Shown here piece after piece: positions 34,373-42,986 of a DNA stretch of 64,000 nt. The notes below the pieces were generated by a model, which was not told the DNA's origin, ran no database searches, and worked only from the letters and a program-made list of their open reading frames with translations. Position 1 is the stretch's first letter. Every line of letters begins with the position of its first letter. Made by a program: the position numbers and the translations under genes. The stretch is from Planctomycetota bacterium (GTDB lineage: Bacteria; Planctomycetota; UBA1135; GCA-002686595), in assembly GCA_016220085.1 (NCBI GenBank), contig JACRIN010000010.1:1-64000 (forward strand), read 5' to 3'.

Positions 34373-36952
34373 TCACGGGCACACGTGGAAGACCAGCGCG
34401 TCGCTCAATTGCCGATCGCCCGGCGGAGGGAAATCGGTGTCGATGCCCCACCACTGCGCATACACCGCGGTGCCCGGCTCGCGGAGCTCCGGTCTCGGTC
34501 CCGCGCCGAGCATTCCGGCCGCGAACGCGTTGAAGTCGATCGAGAACGAGCCCTCGCACGGCAGCACGCCGCCGGAGTTCGAGTACAGCGTGCGGTGGAT
34601 CGGGGCGAGCAGGCACAGGACGCCGCCGGCGAACGGAATCTGCGCGGCACCCGAGAGGCTGTAGAGCAGAGCGCCGGGCTGCTGCTCGACGGCGCCGTCG
34701 CAGGTGATCGTGAAGCCCGACGTCGCGCTCGCGCTCGGCGTCCCGGACGAGGCGATCGTCGGGTAGCAGCCGTCGACGCTGACCTTGCCTTCGCAGTAGG
34801 TCCGTTGATGGCACGCGCCGCGGCTCCGTAGCAGTGCCGCACCCGCGTCGCTCTGAATCGCGACGAGCAGATCGAGACCTCCGTCGACGTCGAAATCGCC
34901 CACCGTGAGCTCGTTCGCGCCGAGCGGCGTCTGGAAATACCGGGCGCTCGGGATCCCGCCGATGCCGTCGCCGAACGCGACGGCGACCAGTCCGCGCGTC
35001 GTGTCGAGAGCGGCCACGTCGTTGCGTGTATCGAAATCGAAGTCCCCTGACTCGAGTTCGTCGATCGACGTGGAGAGCTCGACTCGCTTGCTCCACACGT
35101 GGGAGCCGAAGGCCGTCGCGACGTGAATCGACACGTAGCGTGAGTCGGTGACGGCGGCGACGTCGAGCGCATCGTCCGCGTCGAAGTGCGCGAGCGCGAG
35201 ATCACCGGGATCGTTGAGCGGCCAGGACTCCTTCGACGTGAACCCGCCTTTGCCGTCGCCGAGCAGCAGGCGGACCTCTGCCTGCGTCGTCAACGAGACG
35301 ACGAGGTCGAGCAAGCCGTCGCCGTCCCAGTAGTCGAGTCCCGCGCCGCCCTGCGGGCCACCGACGACGATCTGGGTCGCGGGCGCGAATCCTCCCGCCC
35401 CGTCGCCGAGCAACAGATCGAGCGCCCCAGCCGTCGCTGCGGCGACGATCAGGTCGGGCCGGCCATCGCCGTTCGTGTCTCCGACGAGTAGCTCGCACGG
35501 ATCGGCGTTCACGGTGCTCGTGCTCGTCGTCGAGAAGTTGCCCGTACCGTCGCCGAGCAGGACGGACGCCACGCCCGGCCCGGCGCACGCGATGTCGAGG
35601 GCTCCGTCGCCGTCGAAATCGGCGGCGGCGAGCAGTCGCGGCGCGAAGCCGACCGGGAAGGTACGCGTCGGCGCGAACTTCGGACCCGTCGAACTCGGCG
35701 CGAAGCGCACATCTCCGGTCGCGGCATGTGCGCTCACGAGGTCCGGTCGCAGGTCCCCATCGAAGTCGGCCGCGATCGTCGCTGCGGCGGGCGCACCGAG
35801 TCGTTGAAGGATCGTCGTTTCGAGCGAGCCGCGGTCGTCGCGGACGAGCGAGCAGACGGCCGGGGCCTCGGAGCTCGTCGTGAGCAGATCCACCCGGCCA
35901 TCCGAGTTCCAGTCGCCCGCGTGAATGGCGTTCGGCGACATGCCGGCGCGAAGCACCGCCTTCGCAACGAAGCTTCCGTGGCCGTCGCCGCGCAGGACGT
36001 CGACGGTGCGCCCGAGGGTGCAGCCGACGACGAGATCGAGCGCTCCGTCGGAGTCCTCGTCGACGATCTCGATCGCGCGCGGAGTGGAGTCGACAGACAG
36101 CGTGGTCCACGCAGCGAAACCACCCGCGCCGTCGCCGCGGAGCAGACTGACGTCGTCGGAGCCCTCGTTGGCGAGCGCGAGATCGAGCGCGCCATCCCCA
36201 TCGAGATCGGCTGCCGCGATCGCATACGGGTGGTGGCCGACCGGATAAGTGCTCGCGGCGGTGAATGCCCCGAGGCCGATCCCGAGAAACACGCTCGCTG
36301 CGTCGCCGTCCCAGTCCACGACGACGAGATCGAGATCGCCGTCGCCGTCGAAATCGGCGATCGCGACGTCCTTGGTTGTCGTGCCGAGCGAAACCAGCTT
36401 GGGCGGCTTGTTCAGACCAGGGATCGAGAGTCGAATGGAGAGCCCCGGAGTGCCGACGGCGATGATGTCGAGCTTGCCGTCGCCGTCCAGATCAGCGAGG
36501 TGCAGTTTCGCTTCGGCGGAAAGTCCCGTGGGGAGTGTGATCGCCGCCGAGAAACCGCCGTGACCGTCGCCATAGCGAAGGAAGATGTCGCCGTAGCTCA
36601 GGGCCAAGAAGTCCAGATGGGCATCGAGATTCATGTTCCCGAGCGCGCAGTCGACCGCGGCCCACGGCATGGGCACTTGTGTCTTCGACGTGAACCCGCC
36701 GACCGCGTCCCCGAAGAACACCATGAGGGCCATCGAGGTGTAACTGGCGGTGACGAGGTCGAGACGACCGTCGTGGTCGACATCACCCATCGCCGATCCG
36801 CTCGACGCGATCGGACTCGGGTTTGCACCGATGGTCAGGAGCTCGCCGCGATAGAGCGGTTCGCCTTGGGCGGACAGGTCCTGCGCACTCGCCGAGAACG
36901 CCACCACGACGCCGAAGAGGACGGAACTACGCATGGTCATTCGCCGACGCAT
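34373..36952 (-). CDS. Secreted FG-GAP/VCBS-repeat protein with the shared C-terminal domain (2)
   Basis: An 859-residue secreted protein starting at ATG 36952 behind GGGAGGTG. The signal peptide is VLFGVVVAFSASAQDLSAQ. More than ten FG-GAP/VCBS repeats follow, each with a calcium-binding loop such as DVDHDGRLDLVTASY, DLDGDGKLDIIAVG and DFDGDGDLDLVVVDW; together they should fold as one or two integrin-like propellers. The last ~140 residues (TYCEGKVSVDGCYPTI, PSASA, PFAGGVLCLLAP, SIDFNAF, LSDALVF) are the domain seen on three other proteins here. It probably acts outside the cell in adhesion or polysaccharide binding. Confidence 0.85.
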   Translation of the reverse strand: MRRRMTMRSSVLFGVVVAFSASAQDLSAQGEPLYRGELLTIGANPSPIASSGSAMGDVDHDGRLDLVTASYTSMALMVFFGDAVGGFTSKTQVPMPWAAVDCALGNMNLDAHLDFLALSYGDIFLRYGDGHGGFSAAITLPTGLSAEAKLHLADLDGDGKLDIIAVGTPGLSIRLSIPGLNKPPKLVSLGTTTKDVAIADFDGDGDLDLVVVDWDGDAASVFLGIGLGAFTAASTYPVGHHPYAIAAADLDGDGALDLALANEGSDDVSLLRGDGAGGFAAWTTLSVDSTPRAIEIVDEDSDGALDLVVGCTLGRTVDVLRGDGHGSFVAKAVLRAGMSPNAIHAGDWNSDGRVDLLTTSSEAPAVCSLVRDDRGSLETTILQRLGAPAAATIAADFDGDLRPDLVSAHAATGDVRFAPSSTGPKFAPTRTFPVGFAPRLLAAADFDGDGALDIACAGPGVASVLLGDGTGNFSTTSTSTVNADPCELLVGDTNGDGRPDLIVAAATAGALDLLLGDGAGGFAPATQIVVGGPQGGAGLDYWDGDGLLDLVVSLTTQAEVRLLLGDGKGGFTSKESWPLNDPGDLALAHFDADDALDVAAVTDSRYVSIHVATAFGSHVWSKRVELSTSIDELESGDFDFDTRNDVAALDTTRGLVAVAFGDGIGGIPSARYFQTPLGANELTVGDFDVDGGLDLLVAIQSDAGAALLRSRGACHQRTYCEGKVSVDGCYPTIASSGTPSASATSGFTITCDGAVEQQPGALLYSLSGAAQIPFAGGVLCLLAPIHRTLYSNSGGVLPCEGSFSIDFNAFAAGMLGAGPRPELREPGTAVYAQWWGIDTDFPPPGDRQLSDALVFHVCP

Positions 36953-37037
36953 CGAGTCGGCACCTCCCGATCACTCTAATCGCGCCGGCGGGCGGATCCG
37001 GTTCGATCCAATGTGCGTAGCGCGAAGTCCGTAGCGC

Positions 37038-38204
37038 TCAGTCGACCAGCTCGCGCGCGAGGATCAGCTTCTGGATCTCGCTCGTGCCCTCGTAGATGCG
37101 CAGCGCGCGTGTGTCGCGGAAGAGGCGTTCGACGACGCTGCCTTTCTTCACGCCGAGGCCGCCGAAGTGCTGCACGGCGCGGTCGCAGATCCACGAAGCG
37201 GTCTCCGTCGCGACGAGCTTCGCCCGCGCGACTTCCTTGACCGCGCGCTCGCCGCGATCGACCGCGTCGGCGGCTTCGGCGACGAGCAATTCGGCGCCGC
37301 GCAGCCGCGCGTCCATCTCCGCGAGGTCGAAACGCAGGCCCTGGTTCGCCGCGAGCGGCTTCGAGAACTGCTTGCGCGCCTTCAAGCGAGCGATCGACTC
37401 GTCGAGCGCGCGCCGCGCGAAGCCGTTCGCCGCCGCCGCGACCGACGTGCGGAAACGGGCGAGCGTCGCGAGCGCGACCTCGAGGCCCTCACCGACCGCG
37501 CCGAGCCGCTCGGCATCGTCGATCTCGACGCCGTCGAAGTGCAATTCGCCGATCGGGTGCGGCCCGATCACTTCGAAGCGGGTCGCGGTGAGCCCGCGCG
37601 CGTTCGCCGGCACGTGGAACATCGTCAACGAGCCCTTGCCGCCGTCTCGATCGGCGCCGGGCTCGCCCGAAGTGCGCGCGAGCACGGTGTAGAAGCTCGC
37701 GATGCCGGCATTCGAAATGAACGTCTTCGCGCCGTTCAGCCGCCACGCCCCCGCGCGCTTCTCCGCGCGCAGCGCCACTCCGCCGAGATCGGATCCGGCC
37801 TCGGGCTCGGTCAGCGCGAACGCCGCGATCCGTTCGCCCGCCGCGACACGCGGAAGGATCTCGGCGCGCAACGCGTCGGAGCCGGCGCGCGCGATCGGAT
37901 ACGAGCCGAGCCCTTGCATCACGAACATCACGTCGAGCATGCCGGAGCGGTACGCGAGCTCCGCGCGCGCCGCGCAGAGCGCTCGGACACTGACGTCTCG
38001 ATCGCTCGCGAGCCCGTTGCTCTTCGCCCCGCCGAATGCGTGCGGCACCGTCCAGCGCAGCAGATCGACCTCGGCGAGGATCGCGAGCGCCTTCCTTGCC
38101 GCCGCGGTCTCGTCGAGGCCCTCGAGCATCGGCTCTCCCGCCGCGCCGACGCGACGACAGAGCGCCGAGAGCTCCGAGAGCCCCGAGGGTGTCGGGCCGC
38201 TCAC
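37038..38204 (-). CDS. Acyl-CoA dehydrogenase
   Basis: A 388-residue flavoenzyme starting at GTG 38204, which overlaps the crotonase stop (GTGA). Typical blocks are FALTEPEAGSDLGGVALRA, LNGAKTFISNAGIA, ARLKARKQFSKPLAANQGLR and RIYEGTSEIQKLILARELV; the Glu of YEGTSE is the catalytic base position in most subgroups. It oxidises acyl-CoA to enoyl-CoA and, with the crotonase directly upstream, makes two successive beta-oxidation-type steps. No electron-transfer flavoprotein gene is nearby. Confidence 0.92.
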   Translation of the reverse strand: MSGPTPSGLSELSALCRRVGAAGEPMLEGLDETAAARKALAILAEVDLLRWTVPHAFGGAKSNGLASDRDVSVRALCAARAELAYRSGMLDVMFVMQGLGSYPIARAGSDALRAEILPRVAAGERIAAFALTEPEAGSDLGGVALRAEKRAGAWRLNGAKTFISNAGIASFYTVLARTSGEPGADRDGGKGSLTMFHVPANARGLTATRFEVIGPHPIGELHFDGVEIDDAERLGAVGEGLEVALATLARFRTSVAAAANGFARRALDESIARLKARKQFSKPLAANQGLRFDLAEMDARLRGAELLVAEAADAVDRGERAVKEVARAKLVATETASWICDRAVQHFGGLGVKKGSVVERLFRDTRALRIYEGTSEIQKLILARELVD

Positions 38205-39004
38205 CGCGCGCTCCGCTTGCGGAACTCGGGCGGCCGCTTCGCCATCGCCGCGTCGAAGCCTTCCTTGTAGTCGGGATGCTTCATGCACTCCGCTTGGATC
38301 CAGCCCTCGGCTTGCATCGCGGCGGGCAACGTCATCGCGTATTCGGCGTTCAGCATCCGCTTGGTCACCGCCATGCCCATCGTCGGACCATCGGCGAGCT
38401 TCTGCGCCCACTTCTGCGCCTCGCCGATCAGCCCTTCGAGCGGCACGACCTTGTTGAAGAGCCCGATCGCGTGCGCGCGCTTGGCGTCGATGAACTCGCC
38501 GAGCATCAAGAGCTCGCTCGCGTGCCCGAGCCCGACGATGCGCGGCAGGAGCCACGCCGCACCCATGTCCGCGCCGCACAGGCCGACCTTGGTGAAGAGG
38601 AACGCGATCTTCGCCTCGTCGCAGGCCAGCCGCACGTCCGCCGCCGCCGCCATCACCGCGCCCGCGCCGCAGGTCGTGCCGTTGAGCGCGGCGACGATCG
38701 GCTTCTCCAGCGTGCGCATGTTCTCGATCAAGTCGCAGGTCATGCGCGTGAACGCGAGCACCTCGGCGTCGTTCATCGCGAACATGCGCCCGATGATGTC
38801 CTTGACGTCGCCGCCGGAACAAAAGGCGCGTCCGGTGCCGGTCAAGATCACCGAACGGACGCTCGCGCGCGTGCGCAGCGCCGCGAACGTGTCGCGCAGC
38901 TCGGCGTAGGAATCGAAGGTGAGCGCGTTGAGCCGATCGGGCCGGTCGAGCCGGATCGTCGCGACGCCTTCGGATTCGGAGTAGCGGAAATGTTTCGGAT
39001 TCAT
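38201..39004 (-). CDS. Enoyl-CoA hydratase/isomerase (crotonase) family protein
   Basis: A 267-residue crotonase. The oxyanion-hole blocks are AFCSGGDVKDIIG and LNGTTCGAGAVMAAAADVRL, with FLFTKVGLCGADMGAAWLL and RIVGLGHASELLMLGEFIDA following. Both ends overlap neighbours by four bases, so the operon RidA, coiled-coil protein, crotonase and acyl-CoA dehydrogenase is tightly coupled. The exact reaction (hydratase, isomerase or a CoA-ester lyase) cannot be told. Confidence 0.92.
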   Translation of the reverse strand: MNPKHFRYSESEGVATIRLDRPDRLNALTFDSYAELRDTFAALRTRASVRSVILTGTGRAFCSGGDVKDIIGRMFAMNDAEVLAFTRMTCDLIENMRTLEKPIVAALNGTTCGAGAVMAAAADVRLACDEAKIAFLFTKVGLCGADMGAAWLLPRIVGLGHASELLMLGEFIDAKRAHAIGLFNKVVPLEGLIGEAQKWAQKLADGPTMGMAVTKRMLNAEYAMTLPAAMQAEGWIQAECMKHPDYKEGFDAAMAKRPPEFRKRSAR

Positions 39005-39573
39005 GGCAGGCTCCTGCGCCGTTCCTTTTCCTTCGCGGCCTTCAAGCGCTCGCGAGCGCGCGCGACGAGCTCGCTCTTCGACTGCATCGGCGCTTTCCGC
39101 GCTTCCACGCTCGCCTTGCGCTCTTTCTCGCGCGCAGCTTGCAAACGCTTCTGCGCGCGGGCGATCAGCTCGGCGTTGACCGGCTCCGCACACGTCGGCC
39201 GCGCGGAGTGCAGGGTTTCGACGCGGTTGCGCGCGCGCGCGAGCACCTCCGGCGGCGGCGCCGACGGCAGCGACGGTCGCTTCGAAGCGACCTTGGTGCC
39301 CGGGACGACGGCTTCGGGTGCGAGCTCGCCGTCGGCGACGCCGTCCTCGAGGTCCGTGCGCTCGATCTGCGCGAGCAGCTCGTCCTTGGTGATCAGGCCC
39401 TTGGCGATCATCAGCTCCGACAAGGCACGCGTCACCAGGGCGACGCGCCCGAGATCGCGCTGGGCTTCGCTCAACCGCCGACCGCGCGCGCGTCCGACGA
39501 GGCTGATGCGCTGCAGTTGCGAATCGATGCGTTGGAGATCGATCCCCGACCACCCGTGATGCTCGAAGCTCAT
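39001..39573 (-). CDS. Hypothetical charged helical protein
   Basis: A 190-residue soluble protein with no recognised catalytic motif. The N-terminal part (IDLQRIDSQLQRISLVGRA, LVTRALSELMIAKGLITKDE) is helical, and similar text is found in proteins encoded beside crotonases. The second half is a Lys/Arg/Ala-rich coiled-coil-like region with repeated words such as ELIARAQKRLQAAREKERKA and ELVARARERLKAAKEKERRR. Its place between ridA-like and crotonase genes, with four-base overlap, suggests an accessory of that pathway. Confidence 0.65.
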   Translation of the reverse strand: MSFEHHGWSGIDLQRIDSQLQRISLVGRARGRRLSEAQRDLGRVALVTRALSELMIAKGLITKDELLAQIERTDLEDGVADGELAPEAVVPGTKVASKRPSLPSAPPPEVLARARNRVETLHSARPTCAEPVNAELIARAQKRLQAAREKERKASVEARKAPMQSKSELVARARERLKAAKEKERRRSLP

Positions 39574-39586
39574 CCGCGTGCTCCTT

Positions 39587-39991
39587 TCAAGCGATCGCCG
39601 CGACGCCCTGGATCTCGACCAGCGCGCCTTCCTCGAGCAGCGCTGCGACTTGGACCAACGCCATCGCCGGGTAGTGTCGGCCGACGATCCGTTTCCAGAT
39701 CGCGCCGAGGTCCTTGGTGGCGGCGATGTACTGCTGCTTGTCGACGACGAAGATCGTCAGCGTCGCGAGGTGCGCGGGCTCGCCACCGGCCGCGCGCAGC
39801 GCAGCGACGACGTTCGAGAGCGCTTGCTCGAATTGCCGCGCAAAGTCGCCGGCGCCGACGAGCTGTTCGTTCGCGTCCCACGCGACCTGGCCGGCGAGGA
39901 AGACGAGCTTGGCGCCCGGCGGCGCGACCACGGCGTTGGAGTAGCCCTTGGGCGTCTTCCAACCCGACGGATTGAAGGTCTGGAGCGACAT
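39587..39991 (-). CDS. RidA/YjgF/YER057c-family protein
   Basis: A 134-residue Rid-family trimer protein. PKGYSNAVVAPPGAKLVFL, GQVAWDANEQLVG, NVVAALRAAGGEPAHLATLT and PAMALVQVAALLEEGALVEI follow the family pattern. The Arg of the deaminase-active RidA subgroup is not evident at the usual place, so imine deaminase activity is uncertain. It is first in the operon and is preceded by TAGACT 7 bases before the ATG. Confidence 0.88.
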   Translation of the reverse strand: MSLQTFNPSGWKTPKGYSNAVVAPPGAKLVFLAGQVAWDANEQLVGAGDFARQFEQALSNVVAALRAAGGEPAHLATLTIFVVDKQQYIAATKDLGAIWKRIVGRHYPAMALVQVAALLEEGALVEIQGVAAIA

Positions 39992-39998
39992 GCCGCGA

Positions 39999-40004
39999 AG
40001 TCTA
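39999..40004 (-). promoter_or_regulatory. -10-like TAGACT close to RidA-family start
   Basis: On the minus strand TAGACT ends 7 bases (TCGCGGC) before ATG 39991, without a Shine-Dalgarno sequence. It is the same hexamer as in the ferredoxin promoter. Confidence 0.45.
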
Positions 40005-40105
40005 GGTCCGGGCGGTACAGCGGTCGATTCGCTTTGCGCTCGGTCGACCGACTTCCGCGCGGAAAGGTGTCACCGGCAGGGTGGTCGACGGTCTTGGTGG
40101 TAGAG

Positions 40106-40124
40106 CCCGCGGGTCTCCCGCGGG
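40106..40124. promoter_or_regulatory. Twin CCCGCGGG palindromes before the HEPN gene
   Basis: Two copies of the 8-base palindrome CCCGCGGG (40106-40113 and 40117-40124), three bases apart, lie directly before the GGAGAGG ribosome-binding site of the HEPN gene. They could be a repressor operator or a hairpin that hides the ribosome-binding site. Autoregulation would be usual for a toxin-antitoxin-like pair. Confidence 0.5.
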
Positions 40125-40132
40125 AGAGGAAC

Positions 40133-40483
40133 ATGGACCAGAAGGCCCGACAGAACGTCGCCGCGGCAAAGCTCCTGCTGGACGCCGCGTTGGTGGATTC
40201 CTCGATGAGCCGCCTCTACTACGCGCTGTTCCAAGCGTGTGTCCACGTCTTCATCCGCCGCGGGCTGCATCCCGCGGATCTCGGACCCTACACGGACTGG
40301 AAACACTCGACGGCCAAGAATCACGTCTACCGCGCGCGGGGACGACACGCCGACACGGCGATGTTCGTCGAGGCGTACAGCCTGCGGCTCCAAGCGGACT
40401 ATCGTCCGCAGTTGGTTCGCACGAGAGACGTTGCCAAATTGCTGCCGCGCGTGGAGGATTTCGTGGAAGAGGTGTGTGCATGA
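40133..40483 (+). CDS. HEPN-domain protein
   Basis: A 116-residue helical protein. DSSMSRLYYALFQACVHVF is the S-x4-YYA.F block of HEPN domains. YSLRLQADYRPQ matches the R..ADY block, and AKLLPRVEDFVEEV the last helix. RARGRH (R-x4-H) could be the RNase motif of toxic HEPN proteins, but it is not certain that it is in the right helix. GGAGAGG precedes ATG 40133. The next gene overlaps it as ATGA, an arrangement typical of HEPN/partner modules. Confidence 0.78.
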   Translation: MDQKARQNVAAAKLLLDAALVDSSMSRLYYALFQACVHVFIRRGLHPADLGPYTDWKHSTAKNHVYRARGRHADTAMFVEAYSLRLQADYRPQLVRTRDVAKLLPRVEDFVEEVCA

Positions 40484-40761
40484 ACCAAGCAAAGCTCGAC
40501 GCGTTCCTGGCAACCGTGCAGGTCCGTTGGCCGCAGTATCGAGTCGTCGTCCTGCCGTTCACGGCCGACGAGGATCCGGCGATTCGGCACTTCGTGCACT
40601 TGCTGGACGTGCCGGACGACGCGTACCGAGCTGTCAGCGATCGCGCGTGGGAGTTGGCGTTCGACGTGTTCGGCGACGAAGAGCTTCCGTTCGTGATGAC
40701 GACGATCGATCCCGATGCGTCCGCGACGTACTTCCCCGTCACGACCGCCGAAGCCGGCTGA
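40480..40761 (+). CDS. Small partner protein of the HEPN module, unknown
   Basis: A 93-residue acidic protein overlapping the HEPN stop by ATGA. WPQYRVVVLPFTADEDPAIR and FVHLLDVPDDAYRAVSDRAW give an alternating strand/helix pattern. It is too short for, and lacks the GSxxxGxxxxxSDxD motif of, the MNT nucleotidyltransferase that often pairs with HEPN proteins, so the partner is of another kind. It could be the antitoxin. Confidence 0.65.
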   Translation: MNQAKLDAFLATVQVRWPQYRVVVLPFTADEDPAIRHFVHLLDVPDDAYRAVSDRAWELAFDVFGDEELPFVMTTIDPDASATYFPVTTAEAG

Positions 40762-41538
40762 TCAGCGCCGTTCGAGCACCCGACTCGTCGCGCCGTCGAG
40801 CTCGACCAGCCAGCCGTTGCGCCCCTCGCCCATCAGCTCGACCACCGTAGCGGCCACTTCGTCGACGGTGACCAGCTTGCCGCCCGGATTCTGCTCGGCG
40901 AGCACCGCGCGCGCGTCGTCCGCGCTGCGACCTGTCTTCTCGACGATGCGCTGAACCGAAGCCGCGGTCATCGGCGAATCGACGTAGTGCGGACACACGC
41001 ACGCGATCGAGACGCCGGAGCCCGCGAGCTCGTCCGCCGCCGCGCGCGAGTAGCCGACGAGCGCGTGCTTCGACGCACAGTAGGCGCTGACGTACTTGTA
41101 GCCGCGCAAGCCCGCCGACGACGCGACGTTGACGATGCGACCGAACTTCTGGCGGCGCATCTCGGGCAGGAACGCTTCGATCAGCCGCCGCGGACCGTGG
41201 AAGTTGACGCGCAGGTGTTTCTCGACGAGGTCCTCGCCGACGTGGACGAGCGGCGCCGAGATCGCGATGCCCGCGTTGTTGACGAGTCCGTCGAGCGTCA
41301 GGTCGCGATCCTTCATCCGATCGATCGCGTGCGTGATCGACGAAACGTCGCCGACGTCGAGCTCGAGCCCTTCCGCCCGCCCGCCGGTCGCCGCGATCTC
41401 GCGCGCGAGCACATCGCACTCCGCCTTCGAGCGCGCGGCGGCGAACACGAACCAGCCCTCGCGCGCGAGCACCCGCGCGATCGCCGCGCCGATGCCGCGG
41501 CTCGCGCCGGTGACGAGCACGCTCTTCGGTTGGATCAT
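40762..41538 (-). CDS. Short-chain dehydrogenase/reductase (SDR)
   Basis: A 258-residue classical SDR. TGASRGIG at 10-17 binds NAD(P), NNAG is at 87-90, the catalytic Ser is in VASSAG and the YxxxK pair is in SAYCASK (Y153, K157). The sequence resembles 3-hydroxybutyrate dehydrogenase and 3-oxoacyl reductase relatives, but the substrate is not given by motif. It stops one base after the HEPN partner stop (convergent) and is divergent from the PLD-like gene. Confidence 0.9.
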   Translation of the reverse strand: MIQPKSVLVTGASRGIGAAIARVLAREGWFVFAAARSKAECDVLAREIAATGGRAEGLELDVGDVSSITHAIDRMKDRDLTLDGLVNNAGIAISAPLVHVGEDLVEKHLRVNFHGPRRLIEAFLPEMRRQKFGRIVNVASSAGLRGYKYVSAYCASKHALVGYSRAAADELAGSGVSIACVCPHYVDSPMTAASVQRIVEKTGRSADDARAVLAEQNPGGKLVTVDEVAATVVELMGEGRNGWLVELDGATSRVLERR

Positions 41539-41614
41539 CGAGCAAGAGTTTGCCGTCGCGCGCCGCGCGGGGCGAGCCTCGCCCTTGCATACTGGCCGGC
41601 CCACGGAGGTTCCG

Positions 41615-42826
41615 ATGCTCGTCGCGCTCTTCGCCCTGTCCCTGCTCCAGGCCCCGGTCCCGCCCGCGCCCGAAATCGAACTCGTCGAGTCGGTGCCGCT
41701 CGAAACGACGCTCGACCACGCCTCGATCCGCGACGCCGACGTCGTGTGGCGCGAGATGATCGACGGCGCGACGCAGTCGCTCTCGTTCGCCCAGTTCTAC
41801 GTCTGCGACAAGCCGGGCAGCAAGCTCTCGCCCGTGCTCGCCGCGGTCGAACGCGCGGCGGCGCGCGGGGTGCGCGTGCGCTTCCTCGCCGACGCGAAGT
41901 TCTGGGCGAAGTACCCGGAGACGCTCGAAGCGCTCGCGAAGCACGCGCACGTCGAGGTGCGCAAGCTCGACTTCGCCGACGGCGCCGGCGGCGTGCTGCA
42001 CGCGAAATACTTCGTCGTCGACGGCACGAGCGCGTACCTCGGCAGCCAGAATTTCGATTGGCGCTCGCTGGAGCACATCCAAGAGCTCGGCGTGCGGATC
42101 GCCGCGCCCGAGATCGCGCGCGTGTTCGCGACCAGCTTCGAGCAGGATTGGCAAGCGGCGGGGAAACAGCTCGGCGTCAAGTCGCTCGACGCGCCGGCGA
42201 AGCTCGCCGCGGACGCGCTGAGCGCGTTCCCGCTGGAGCTCGACGCGACCGGAGGCACGGTGCGCGTGACGCCGCTGGTCAGCCCGAAGGAGCACGCGCT
42301 CGACGCCGCGCTGTGGGACCTGCCGCGGATCGTCGCGCTGATCGACGGCGCGCGGAAGTCGGTGCGCGTGCAACTCCTGACGTACAAGCCGGCGATGCGC
42401 AACGCGCCACCGTGGGACGAGCTCGACGGAGCGCTGCGTCGCGCCGCCGCGCGCGGAGTCGACGTCGAGCTGTTGGTCGCCGACTGGGGCAAGCGCAAGG
42501 GCACGATCGAGGCGCTGCAGGAGCTCGAACCTCTCGAACACTTCGCCGTGAAGCTCGTCACGATCCCGCAGTGCTCGACCGGCTACGTCCCGTTCGCGCG
42601 CGTCGTCCACGCGAAGTACTGCGTGGTCGACGGCGAGCGCGCGTGGCTCGGCACGAGCAACTGGGAGCGCGACTACTTCTACGAAAGTCGCAACGTCGGC
42701 GTTTTGCTCGAAGGCGCGGCGCTGGGCGGCGCGCTCGACGGTTTCTTCGCCGACTTGTGGAAGAGCTCGTACGCCTCTGCGATCGACCCGCACGCGACGT
42801 ACGAGGTGCCGCGCTTCGGCGAGTGA
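41615..42826 (+). CDS. Exported phospholipase-D-like phosphodiesterase
   Basis: A 403-residue protein with two HKD motifs: HAKYFVVDG at 129-137 and HAKYCVVDG at 332-340, each followed by an Asn in LGSQNFDWRS or LGTSNWERD. A short hydrophobic N-terminus (MLVALFALSLLQAP) suggests export. GGAGG precedes ATG 41615. The two-domain layout and SLEHIQELGV spacing are close to PLD3/PLD4-type and cardiolipin-synthase-like enzymes; it may cleave phospholipids or nucleic acid. Confidence 0.87.
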   Translation: MLVALFALSLLQAPVPPAPEIELVESVPLETTLDHASIRDADVVWREMIDGATQSLSFAQFYVCDKPGSKLSPVLAAVERAAARGVRVRFLADAKFWAKYPETLEALAKHAHVEVRKLDFADGAGGVLHAKYFVVDGTSAYLGSQNFDWRSLEHIQELGVRIAAPEIARVFATSFEQDWQAAGKQLGVKSLDAPAKLAADALSAFPLELDATGGTVRVTPLVSPKEHALDAALWDLPRIVALIDGARKSVRVQLLTYKPAMRNAPPWDELDGALRRAAARGVDVELLVADWGKRKGTIEALQELEPLEHFAVKLVTIPQCSTGYVPFARVVHAKYCVVDGERAWLGTSNWERDYFYESRNVGVLLEGAALGGALDGFFADLWKSSYASAIDPHATYEVPRFGE

Positions 42827-42986
42827 GCGCGCTCGATCCGCGGCGAGCTCGGTAGCGGACGCGCTCGGAGAGCGTGAACAGATCGCGCCCTCGCGCCACG
42901 TGAGCCGGTGTCTCGATGTTCGAGACCGCGAGCGAACGCCAAACGAAGGGCTCGGTGAACGGTGGGATCGATTTCGTCACACACTC

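Noticed and set aside
39101-39260. Possible frameshift in the coiled-coil protein before the crotonase
   Set aside because: The frame is continuous, both ends overlap or closely follow their neighbours, and the Lys/Arg-rich repeats are consistent within one frame.
42827-42980. A minus-strand frame beginning VTKSIPPFTEPFVWRSL
   Set aside because: Most of it lies antisense to the PLD-like gene; only ~50 codons are free and no ribosome-binding site or homology is evident.
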